DNA from: Eunapius fragilis
Lineage: Eukaryota; Porifera; Demospongiae; Spongillida; Spongillidae
Direction of reading: 5' to 3'
Assembly: GCA_963681505.1 (NCBI GenBank)
Contig: OY811974.1
Span: forward strand, 1,943,124 to 2,007,123
DNA: 64,000 nt
In this document: piece by piece, positions 13,376 to 23,100 of the stretch
Layout: each line of letters opens with the position of its first letter
How positions within the stretch are numbered: the stretch's first letter is position 1
Translations under genes and position numbers: made by a program
The notes under the pieces: model-generated
The model's database searches: none
What the model saw: the letters and a program-made list of their open reading frames with translations, nothing else
Told to the model about the DNA's origin: nothing

Positions 13376-13530
13376 ATTGCAGGTCCATTCCCATCCCACC
13401 TTAACATTACAGGTACATTCCCATTCCCCCTTAACATTACAGGTCCATTCCCATTCCACCTTAACATTACAGGTCCATTCCTATTCCACCTTAACATTAC
13501 AGGTCCATTCCCATTCCGCCTTAACATTGC
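13376..13530. repeat. 30-bp tandem repeat, about 5 copies
   Basis: The unit is ACAGGTCCATTCCCATTCCA plus CCTTAACATT. As 30 is a multiple of three, every frame stays open and gives a 10-residue peptide repeat. With no start, splice or domain context, I treat it as satellite DNA. Confidence 0.85.
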
Positions 13531-13731
13531 AGAGCATCCCCTCCACCAATTGTACAGACCTTACAGTAGTGCAGACAATCACCAGCTGCACTACTGGTTA
13601 TGCAAAACTCAGTCGCGCCAAATATAGCTGACAAAATGGCTGTGCATTCATCTACACATCCGCACATTGTGCATGCACCCCTCCTCACACCACATACAGG
13701 ATCTGCCCATTTGGAAGTAGAACATGAACAG

Positions 13732-13733
<2 letters not shown>

Positions 13734-13764
<31 letters not shown>
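13734..13764. repeat. (CA)n microsatellite
   Basis: An uninterrupted CA run of about 14 units lies in otherwise unremarkable DNA between the tandem arrays and the gene at 14.4 kb. Confidence 0.9.
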
Positions 13765-13765
<1 letters not shown>

Positions 13766-14415
13766 CCACGCCCCACACTCACCAAAAAAATAATCGTTGT
13801 TTTCATAATACTTGTTTCCAAAGCTGTCAGTACCCACGAGAGTTCCAATTCTTATATCACCAAGCCTTGAAAATTAAAGTACACAAATTACAGCACTGTA
13901 TCTACGACAGCTCTGCCGTGTATCCCTCTGTCTTTCCATCATCAAGCCTTTTAATATGCGTACGAGAAGTCGACGAACCTAAACAGTTCACTATATAGTA
14001 CATGAGACATACATGTACGTCCGCGCGAAAGGCTTTACTTCCCCGCGTTCATTTTCGTAATTACGATAATGGCATTTTGTGGTACGTACTAACCCCGCGC
14101 CCACACACCTAGCCGTCCGGCGAGCTCGCCGTATTACACTTGAACAACTTAGGATCCTTCGTTGGTGCGCTTTGATTAGAGTAAGATAAACAAACGTGTT
14201 TGGTGATATTATGCTGCATAGCACTCACTTTAGAAGAGTTCTGAACGCATTCTTAACACCTCCGGCCTTTTGAATTGTTCGCCACACAAACGCCATCCAA
14301 AACAAAACCAAAAAATAAATAAACCCGACCGGCCGCAATGCAACTGCGCGCGCCCCTACGTGTAATCCACCCCCTTTTGAGAACCCTACATCCAGCTCCT
14401 CCCCCTTTGGATGCA

Positions 14416-15089
14416 ATGGCAACTCGCAAAATCTCTACCGAGGGAAAATGCTCGTTTAAGGGTAGCGGCAAAGCCACGCTCACCATTTTAGGCTACCAGA
14501 ACTGGAAGCACCTTTTGAAGTGTAACGACCATCTGTTGAAGGAGGACGAAATTTTGGCACTGCAATCTGTGGCGAATTACAGCAACTATGGTTCGGAAGG
14601 CGTGATTAAGGTGGAGTGGCCAAGTGTAATCGTCGAGTTTGACATGAACAAATTCTTAGGTAACTAAGCAAGCCTCGGTGTGTATCAGTGCATGTACATG
14701 GCACACGGAAATTAATTAAATGTGTGTGTATTTTGCGTTCCCTTCATAGGTTCTAACCCCAAAGCGAATGGAAAGTCAAGACCAATGGTCCTTTCAACGT
14801 CGAATAATTTCTCTCGGATCATGCACCCATTTGCAATAGATAAAGAATGGTTCCGTGGTTTCGACAACAAAGATATGAAGAAGATTGACGGGTAAGGCAC
14901 GAGCGTATACTTGCATGTACATGCTGAGATGTCTTATCGACTTAACTCCTTCTATCCAGGTTCAATTGGGTATTTGAGCAGAAAGGAGACATGTCAGGAT
15001 ACGAAGGTCACATTGAAAAGGGCGGAGAAATATTTGTAACTTTTGAGTTTTGTCCAGATAGAGAGTACCATTTCCATCCGTCCAGTTGA
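14416..15089 (+). CDS. Three-exon gene of unknown function (171 aa)
   Basis: The exons are 14416-14659, 14750-14891 and 14960-15089, joined by two short introns with GT-AG ends in matching phases (1, then 2). Together they give 171 residues and a TGA stop. The start chosen is the ATG that opens MATRKISTEG. An in-frame ATG at 14338 would add 26 residues that look like non-coding leader. I do not recognise the family. The product has no signal peptide or membrane segment and looks like a small soluble protein. Notable residues are an aromatic cluster (ILGYQNWKHLL), EWPSVIVEFDMNKFLG, then EWFRGFDNKDMKKIDG-F-NW and a C-terminal EGHIEKGGEIFVTFEFCPD. Clean splice phases support a real gene. A decayed copy of its last exon lies at 19.0-19.2 kb beside the Mask gene, so it was once Mask's convergent neighbour. 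Confidence 0.75.
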
Positions 15090-15198
15090 TTTTGATTAAT
15101 TTTATGGCACACAATACACCATATGATTATGCTATACTGTAAAGCCATCCATTCCTCATTACAAACATTTTATATAGTATACAATCATTATTTGGGAT

Positions 15199-15430
15199 CG
15201 TGGCAGCGAAAAGGGATCTAGCGCATATTTTTGTCAAGTTTCATTCTCTAAGAGACACCTATGTCCTCTACAACTTCTTTCTTACGCACTGAAAATTAGA
15301 CTGTCCATCACGGAGTTACAGGGCCTGAATTTGTAATTACGCGTACACTTTAATTGCACGCGTCAACTTGATGCTCTTTCCTGGAAATTTTTTATAATAT
15401 GCGCTATGTCCGTTAATTTTCGCTGCCACG
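15199..15430. mobile_element. MITE with CGTGGCAGCGAAAA terminal inverted repeats (copy 1)
   Basis: The terminal inverted repeats are CGTGGCAGCGAAAA and TTTTCGCTGCCACG. The interior of about 200 bp is shared with the copy at 26,558-26,777 (AAGAGACACCTATGTCCTCT, GCCTGAATTTGTAATTAC, GTACACTTTAATTG). There is no ORF. The duplicated locus at 19.2-19.3 kb lacks it and so preserves an approximate empty site. Confidence 0.9.
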
Positions 15431-15499
15431 ACCATATATATGTGTCAGTAGGCATGAATCGATCGTTCTAGCCACCTACATTGATTATACATAATCACC

Positions 15500-15865
15500 T
15501 AATGCAAATACAGTATAGTATCATGATTACTCAACCTGGATGGAGCGGGGTAAAAAGGAGGGGGGGGGGGGGGGGAGTAGAAAATTATTTTCAGTGACAA
15601 GAGAGTTCAGAAAAGACAGGATTTGCTTAAGGAGTACCCAGACAGAACATTCCAAGTGATCTGACTGACCCTCAGCATTGAGTAGGAGAAAACAGATTAA
15701 GGTGGGACCGAGGCATTTAGAAACTTGATCCACGAACCCTGACACAGTATTAGAAATTTGACACAAAAAAGACAACCTAAAATATTTGCCGCAAGTACCA
15801 CTTTGACATGCACCAATTCAGAAATTGAACGTTGCTCTGTACCAGAGCTCAACGAAGAATACCCA
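15500..15865 (-). pseudogene. Broken copy of the last exons of the Mask gene
   Basis: Read on the minus strand this matches the functional Mask 3' end at 19.45-19.92 kb: AGCTCTGGTACAGAGCAAC, AAGTGGTACTTGC, then GGATCAAGTTTCTAAATGCC and GAGGGTCAGTCAGATCACTT. A stretch of about 30 bp is missing from the first SAM exon, the middle SAM exon is absent altogether, and the frame is lost. A G run of about 18 follows the region corresponding to the 3' UTR. It arose with the neighbouring unknown gene in one segmental duplication. Confidence 0.85.
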
Positions 15866-16399
15866 CCAGCTTGGGTAAGATATGGTGGTGTGAAGGGCAA
15901 ATGTATTATCATGTGCGCTGGGAAGAGAGAGTAGGAAGGGTAAGAGAGGGAAGTAGAAAGGAGGGACGAGCTTGCATGGAGGAGGACATGCAGCTGAAAT
16001 GGTGTATCGTTGGAAACAAATGAATACACAAATGTAAAGGATGCAAGGATACATTTTCTCTCAGACATAATCCCTAATTCATGCACATGTGCCATTCAAA
16101 CTATTCAGCATATAAACAGAGCAGCAGATAAGTAAGTGCAGTCACAGTGTATTATGCTGCTGCCCTTTGGTTGTTCTGGTGGTAGCTGGGAGTATATGTT
16201 TTCAAAGTGCCCGATGCTACTAGCCAGTTGAAATTTCTGGTGCCACTTTCTCTGGTAAGCACCTAGAGAGATAATACTGAACACATCATAGAACTCGATT
16301 TTTGTGTCTTAAATGTAAACAGTGCAACCAGCTTTCCATTATCTACCATAGAACATGAAGCACCGGACCCTTGTGAATTCAATTCAAGGTTCACTAATT

Positions 16400-17075
16400 A
16401 ATTACACTGAAACCATACAATAAAGTGTCAGTGCAAACCCACAATTACTTTAATCAGCCCGAGGTATATAAAGGTGATTAGGTTTATACGCTTTAGTGCA
16501 GGGTAAGTTCCAATCTTCCCCATCCCTCTTCTCCTTTTGGAGGGAGGGATGGCACCTCTTGCTCCTTGGTAAGTGGAGCTTAAGGGGTGGGGGTAGATAG
16601 TAGAGAGGATAGGGGTGGGTTAGATAGTAGATAGTAGGTAGGATAGGGGTGGGGGTAGATAGTAGGTAGGATAGGGAGGTGGGGTAGATAGTAGGTAGGA
16701 TAGGGGGTGGGGTAGATAGTAGGTAGGATAGGGGGTGGGGTAGATAGTAGGTAGGATAGGGGGTGGGGTAGATAGGATACTGTCTAACCCCCCACCCCCT
16801 TCCTAAGTACTATTTAACCCCCACCCTCTTTCTAAGTACTATCTAACCTCCCCCCCATCCTATCTTCTACCTACCCATTATCTACTTACTCCCTTAAGCT
16901 TCACTTAACAAGGAGCAAAGAGGTGCTATTCCTCCAAAAGGAGAAGAGGGATGAGGAAAGTTGGAACTTACCCTGCACTTAAGTTTATAAACCTAACCAC
17001 CTTTATATACCTTGAGCTGATTAAAGTAATTGTGGGTTTGCACTTACACTATTGTATGGTTTCAGTGTATTTAAT
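16400..17075. mobile_element. Foldback element with internal minisatellite
   Basis: The arms pair over about 170 bp each, for example AATTACACTGAAACCATACA at 16402-16421 with its reverse complement near 17057. Shared tracts include AATTACTTTAATCAG, CCTTTATATACC and CTCTTCTCCTTTTGGAGG. Between the arms lie about six units of GGGTGGGGTAGATAGTAGGT plus AGGATAG on the left and their inverted, decayed counterparts on the right. The arms have diverged slightly from each other. No ORF is present. Confidence 0.85.
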
Positions 17076-17713
17076 TATAACCTACCGGTCTCTCGCATAC
17101 CATTAGGTTTTGATTCACTTCACCATGCTTTGCACCCTCCCCCCCCTCTCCAACACAAAAGCTGGTAACGGGCCTGAGTGTATAAGCACGGATCACCCAA
17201 AAAAATAATACAAAAAGAAAATATGCGCATGCACATCCGCCACTACGTCGCAATTGTATATAATTGTAATTCACCTTAACAAAATTTAGGTGGTTGGTCG
17301 TCTATGTGCTAACTAATGCGCATCCACGCCTCGTCGGATGGGGTGGAGTTGGTAACACGTAATCAAATGGAAAAAAGACTTTGTAGCCGGTTATTGAAGC
17401 TAGCGAATGTTAAATGCGAAAGTAATTAAATGTTTTTTGATTTTTGTATAACGTAGCCGGCTTAACTATAACGCAGTGAAATATACTATTTGAATTCAGA
17501 CCAATTTTTAGTATTTTTGAGTTCATTTAGAATTCAATTTGGAATAAAATGCAACATGCATTTCTACATATGTATCACCTAATTAGCACCCACACGGACA
17601 GCTGCATGTGTTTGTCAGTGTATTAACCGAGGTGGCTATAGAGCTAGGCTACCCTTCTATGAAACCTGAAGTTCAGGTGAAGTATAGTGATGGAAAGCAA
17701 GGACGTTTTTATA

Positions 17714-18455
17714 GCCTATCGGAAGTCTCGCTAGAGACTTCCGTATAGGTTTTGACCCCGACTATGAATTAATTAAAATCCCGCGACCCTACCGTAGCTT
17801 CGCTCCCGACGATCGGATCGTCTAACTTATTGCGGCAATCGATCTAGATGTCAAAACTGAGTAGTTTCGTTTTTGTTTCGCGTCGTAGAACCGCGTGGTT
17901 GTCGAGAGCGAAAAATACTGCTGTCCTCGTTCCCCTTCCAAAAATAATGGGCGGGTCGTCTGCTTCTGCTTCTTCTTCTTCTTGGGAACTCATAACTCGG
18001 GACAGGAACACTTTTAAGCAATGAAAATTGCACCAATAGCTTTAGAATTTGCTGGAGGACTCGCTTTTAGGCTTTGATACACAAAAGCCTAAAAGCTTAT
18101 ATACGGTCTTATCAAGTCTAATTAAGCAAAAGTACCTATTTGGGTGTTTAAAAAAATTAAGGAAACAAGTAAATAAAAACATTCTCTCTGAGAAAGTTGG
18201 TGGGATATAGGTTTTGCAGGCAAATAGTATACTGATGTAAAAAGCAAGGAAACAAGTTTTATCAGAAGGGAAATGTAATAGTCCTATATTTAGCACAGAA
18301 ACAGCATATGCCTTAGTCGAAGTGTGCTAAATATAGGACTATTACATTTTCCCTTCTGATAAAACTTGTTTCCTTGCTTTTTACACCAGTATACTATTTG
18401 CCTGCAAAACCTATATCCCACCAACTTTCTCAGAGAGAATGTTTTTATTTACTTG
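17714..18455 (+). mobile_element. Composite double-hairpin element, copy A
   Basis: The element opens with a small hairpin (CCTATCGGAAGTCTC, loop GCTA, GAGACTTCCGTATAGG). A roughly 400-bp body follows, containing TCTTCTTCTTCTTGGGAACT and a stretch ending TAGCTTTAGAATTTGCTGGA. It closes with a near-perfect palindrome of about 290 bp (18167-18455) bounded by ACAAG and CTTGT. Copies B (45.4-46.3 kb) and C (51.6-52.6 kb) have the same order of parts, but both hairpins have changed sequence while staying paired. Copy A also carries a small hairpin at 18064-18097 (GCTTTTAGGC/GCCTAAAAGC). No protein is encoded. Confidence 0.75.
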
Positions 18456-18984
18456 TATAACATATAAATTGATATAATATAGCTAACGCAGACGATAAGG
18501 TCGGGCTAAGCCCAATTTAACAAAATTACAGTACCAAGTTTTTAGTGGTGAGAAACATCATGGTGAAACAACTGAATTGAGCAGAGGAGTAAGGTGAAAC
18601 CGATGAAAGAGAAGAACAAGATGAAATAGCAGAGATGTATGGAACAAAGTGAAGAGAAGTACAACGTGAAACAGGTGAGGCATAAACAGGGGAATGCACA
18701 ACAATTAACGTAAATTTAAGCAAGGAACTAGCGTATGAAATTTAAATTTGCATGATTAATACATGCGTACCAATTTCTTGCGTGACTATTTACATTAAAC
18801 TCACGCATATGAAACGCTAATACCGTTATACAAGTTATTTCCCCCGGATTTGTGCATATACATCTTTCAGTCACGTAACATGATTCATGCAAGGTGTCTG
18901 TCCGCGTCAACAACACTGCATGACTCTCAAAGACCTCTGCATCATACTTGCATGGTGTTGTTAAATGCCATCTCCCTCAACTCC

Positions 18985-19180
18985 CATCATTGCAATCGTC
19001 ATCCTTGCGACTGTTGTACTATACTTAGTCAGATTCAGCACTCCATTTTTGGACATGGGCACGAGACCGGCCAGGTGTTCAATGAGATTCAAGTGGGTAC
19101 GAAGGTCACACTGAAATGAGTTGTCCGATTGCATCAAGACATTCCTATACTATTTCCATACATCCTGTTGATTATCACGC
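18985..19180 (+). pseudogene. Remnant of the unknown gene's last exon
   Basis: GGTACGAAGGTCACACTGAA followed by ATGAG, TTGTCC and TTTCCATACATCC then GTTGATT aligns with the last exon and stop region of the gene at 14.4-15.1 kb. About 30 bp is deleted and the frame is broken by TGA. It lies just 3' of the functional Mask gene, in the position its intact counterpart holds relative to the broken Mask copy. Confidence 0.65.
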
Positions 19181-19445
19181 AACACTGCACTGTTACCTAA
19201 ATGATTACGCCAAAACCATTCTCCGACGGGACATTTTTGCATAACGATATAGTACAATCATTATTATATTGCATAAGTGTAGGCATGAATCGATAGTTCT
19301 AGCCACTTGATTACACATAATCACCTAACACAAAGCAGTGTCAGGGTTGCACAACCAAGCAACCTGGAGCGAAAAAAAAAAAAAAAAGGCAAACAGGGGT
19401 AGCAAATTATCAAGTGATCAGAAAAGACACGAGAGATCCTTCCTG

Positions 19446-19950
19446 TCATGATTGCTTGTGGTGTACCCCAGACAGAACAGGTTGAGAATTGTCCAAGTGA
19501 TCTGACTGACCCTCAGACGTAGGAGAAGACAGATTAGGGTTAGATGCTGATTCAATATCATCCAAAGGTTTTCGCCCCAAGGCATTTAGAAGCTTGATCC
19601 GTGGACCCTGCGGGAATCAAGGGGTTAATATCTGAATGCTTTACTAAAATTTAAATAATACCTTTGGTAGTTCAATTTCTGAGAAATCCTTTTCTTCCAT
19701 CAAAAGAAGGGCATCCAAGTCAATTTCATTGGACTGTAACATAAACCCTGAAACTGTGTTAAACATTTGAAACAAGAAGACATTACCTGAAAAAGTTGCA
19801 AGTACTTTGTCAGTGCCAATTTTTCCAGCACCGATTCCAAGTTATCCTGAGGAGAAATGGAAAGTTGCTCTGTGCCAGAGCTCAAATTTGGCCAGTCTGT
19901 CTGATCCGAGGAAACAGCAGCTTTAGACCAATCAGAATCACCAGAGGCAG
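19446..19950 (-). CDS. ANKHD1: Mask: C-terminal SAM domain
   Basis: Exons 19787-19950, 19662-19733 and 19446-19607 join in frame (phases 1, 0, 0) and end at TGA. The product reads DNLESVLEKLALTKYLQLFQ, then SNEIDLDALLLMEEKDFSEI, then ELPKGPRIKLLNALGRK, and a 36-residue tail. The spacing and residues are those of a SAM domain: L-x-x-L-x-L-x-x-Y, F-x-x-NEID, LL-x-L/M-x-E-x-D and G-x-R-x-K-L-L. SAM domains form homo- or hetero-oligomers. I know of no SAM in human ANKHD1/ANKRD17 or fly Mask, so this looks like a lineage-specific or ancestral addition. Confidence 0.85.
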
Positions 19951-20100
19951 CTACACAACAATAAACCATTATTAACTTAACACGACAACAGAAATAGTAA
20001 CAGAACAAATCATTACCAGAATGACTGCTGAAGCTCCACAGCTTGGATGGGTTGATACCTACAAGCAAAGAAGTCAGAACCATCGATAACAAACCACGTT

Positions 20101-20141
<41 letters not shown>

Positions 20142-23100
20142 AAAAAAAAACTCAGTGTACAAACCTTGTGCAATAACAGCAAAACCCGAATTGCCCCCAT
20201 AGTTGGCACTCCTCTTAGCCCTCTCAGTGCCAATGGGCAGCAACCCATCGGCCACCACGCCCCCATCGCTCATGTACTTCACCTCCGGCCCCCCGTAGGC
20301 AAAAGTCCCCTCCTCCCTGCCGGGCGGTGACGACTTCTCGGGTGGGCTGCAATTGGGCATGGGGCTCATCTGATGGGGCAGTGCGCTCAGCTGACCCAGG
20401 TTGATGGAGAACTGGCCCAGCAGGGCACCGGGGAGGTGGGACGACGATACCTCATAGTCAGCAGCCACCTGCTCCGCCTTGACAGGATACCCTAGGGGCA
20501 ACCCGTACTTGAACTCCGACCCCGGACTGGGCGCCGGACCCTGGATGAGGAGGGACTGCGTGGTGGTCGCCGCGGGCAACATGGCCGGCTCCATCGCGTA
20601 CGGATCCTTATAACCGGGCGCCGACTGGGCATGGAGGTCGGGGGGCGCCGTGCTGGAAGAGCGCAACGAACCAATCGGAAACGAAACGGGAGAGGACGTC
20701 GAGATCATCACGCCAGACGCAGCGAGTGCACCGTCGTAGGACTGGGTGTACGCTGCCGCCATCTGGCCCTGCCGTACCGGGATGGTCAGGGGTGCCACAG
20801 CGGGGGCTGGGTGACCCAACAGGGGCGGCGGGTTCAGAGGAGCCTGGTTGAGCGGGGGAGGGTTCCCGAGCAGGGACGGTTGCTGCTGCTGCTGTTGCTG
20901 CTGGTACAGACTCGGCTGCACTTGGGGACTGCCAAAGTTCGTGGTGCCGGGGAGCAGGCGGTAACTGCCGTACATGGACGCCGGGGCACTTCCCAGGAGA
21001 GAGCTGCCAACGCCAGAGGCCACAAACCCGGCAGTGGTAGGAAAGACAGGCGGGTTTCCGAGGATGGAACTGGTTGGGGGCTGTAGATAATGAAAGTGAA
21101 AGTGGTATTTTAAAACTTTGATTTAGCATGCATTCCCTTGTACATACATGCTTTATGACAATGCATGGTTTGCTGGGTAAAGGGTACTTACGTTGGAGGG
21201 GCCCTGCCTTGATGAAGAGCTGATCACCTGCTGTGTTGGAACGAATGACGGCGCATTGGGGTTAAATCCTTTGCCAGTTGGGTGAGGAGGGCTCTTATTA
21301 GGAGAGCTAGCGTTCTTGCTGTTTGATTCTGCAAATTTAAATTTAAAAAAACATTGAACAAGTAGAAAAAAAAATGCAGCAGAAAACAATAGTTGTGTAG
21401 GACGAACAGAGTGGGATGAAAGAGGGGTCTCAGTTGATGGACCATGCAACACAGGAGATAACAAGCATTCCACAAGCACCTTACCAGCTTGCACAAAGCT
21501 TGTAGGGTTGAAACCAGGCGGTGTAGCAAGAAGAGGTGGTCTCGGATTTCGCACGGGAGTAGGGACATGAGTCACAACAGCACCACTTCCCTGATCCCCC
21601 GTTGGCACGTCTGCGGGTTGAATGGGTTGGAACGCAGAACTGTAGAGCCCTGCATACACACACAAAAAACACATACAAATTGGATGGTGGGTAAGCAGAG
21701 AAATGACGTACGGAACAAAAGTTTCGCTGCTCTACAACATAGCATAAATAAGATTGCACATGCACTGGTCATCAGGTCCATAAGATAACACACAATATTA
21801 TGGACCTACTCAACAAGTGCTTTTAAATTGTACAGCACTCTCCAAATACTGCTCACAAATTATCAAAAGAATGCATTACCTATGACCACACACCCCTTTA
21901 CCCCACGCCCCTCACCCTTCTCCGGCCCAGGCAACAATGCTGGCGGAACAGGGCCGAGCAGTGGACTCTTCAGAGCAGGCGACGTATCATTCCGGTAAGG
22001 CGGATTGCTGAAGCCGGAGGTGGTGGGCGGGCTGGTCTTGCTGGAGGGCAACCCCGGGCTGAACGACGGCCCGGGTCTGGGCGTCCTACCGGGGGGTGGC
22101 CCAATGGGACCTAGCCCGGCAGTCAGGCCCTCATCCATTGGATAATCTACCACCTCATTCCACGGGTTCTGCTTGTGCTGCTGCTTCTCAAATGATGGGC
22201 TCTAAAAAAAATATTTATATTTAAAAAAGAGACAAGAGACAATAGTAACATTAATCACATGAATACAAAACAAGTCAGAGTGTACGACGCAACAACAGAC
22301 AATTGGCACACCACAAGCAAACTACCAACCTTCTCTGCCAGATCGGATACAATAGGCTTGGCACCAGGCGCAAGGTTCACCTTTGCCTGCATCCCCTGAC
22401 CTGCGCTGTCCGCTGGGGGCAAGCCGGGAGCACCAAACTGACCGGGCGCTACATTCGCCCAGCTCCCCGGGTCTGAAGGGGGCGGGGCCGGCTTCTTCCC
22501 GACCGCGTCAGAGTAGGTGGACTTCTTTTTCGGCTTGGTGAACTGGGCGGGCTCCTGGAAGATGGTGGGCGTCTTCAAGAGCTGCTGAAGGGGTTGCTCG
22601 ATGGCGGCCACTTGGGGAGCGGGAGGGAGAGGAGAGGGAAGGGGGAGAGGGTTTGGAGGAGAAAGAGGGCGGGACTCCACCTGCGACCCAATCACGCTCG
22701 AGTAGGTGGGCACAGAGACAGAGGGACCAGACGACGACCCCCCCACTCCCACCCCCACCCCCGTAGGGGGAAGAAGGGGAGGAGGCGGCTGCTTCGCTGC
22801 ACGCGTGCCAACTTCCCCGGCGACGTCGACCACCTTGGGTTTGGCCGCCTCGGTGGGTCTGGGCACCCCGGGGTGCTTCGCGGCCGAAGGCACGGCAAAC
22901 GCGGCCGGCTTGGTGGCGGAGGCAGTGGTGGAAGGCTTGCCTCCAGACGAGGAGGAGGAAGACAGAGACGAGACAGAGGTGGTTGCACCCTTGGAAGCTG
23001 CACTGGTCAAAGGTACTGCGGCCATCATCGTACTGGCCATGGCAGCGTTGCTGACCCCAGCCAGGACAGCAACCCCCGCAGACATGGGAGGAGCAACAAA

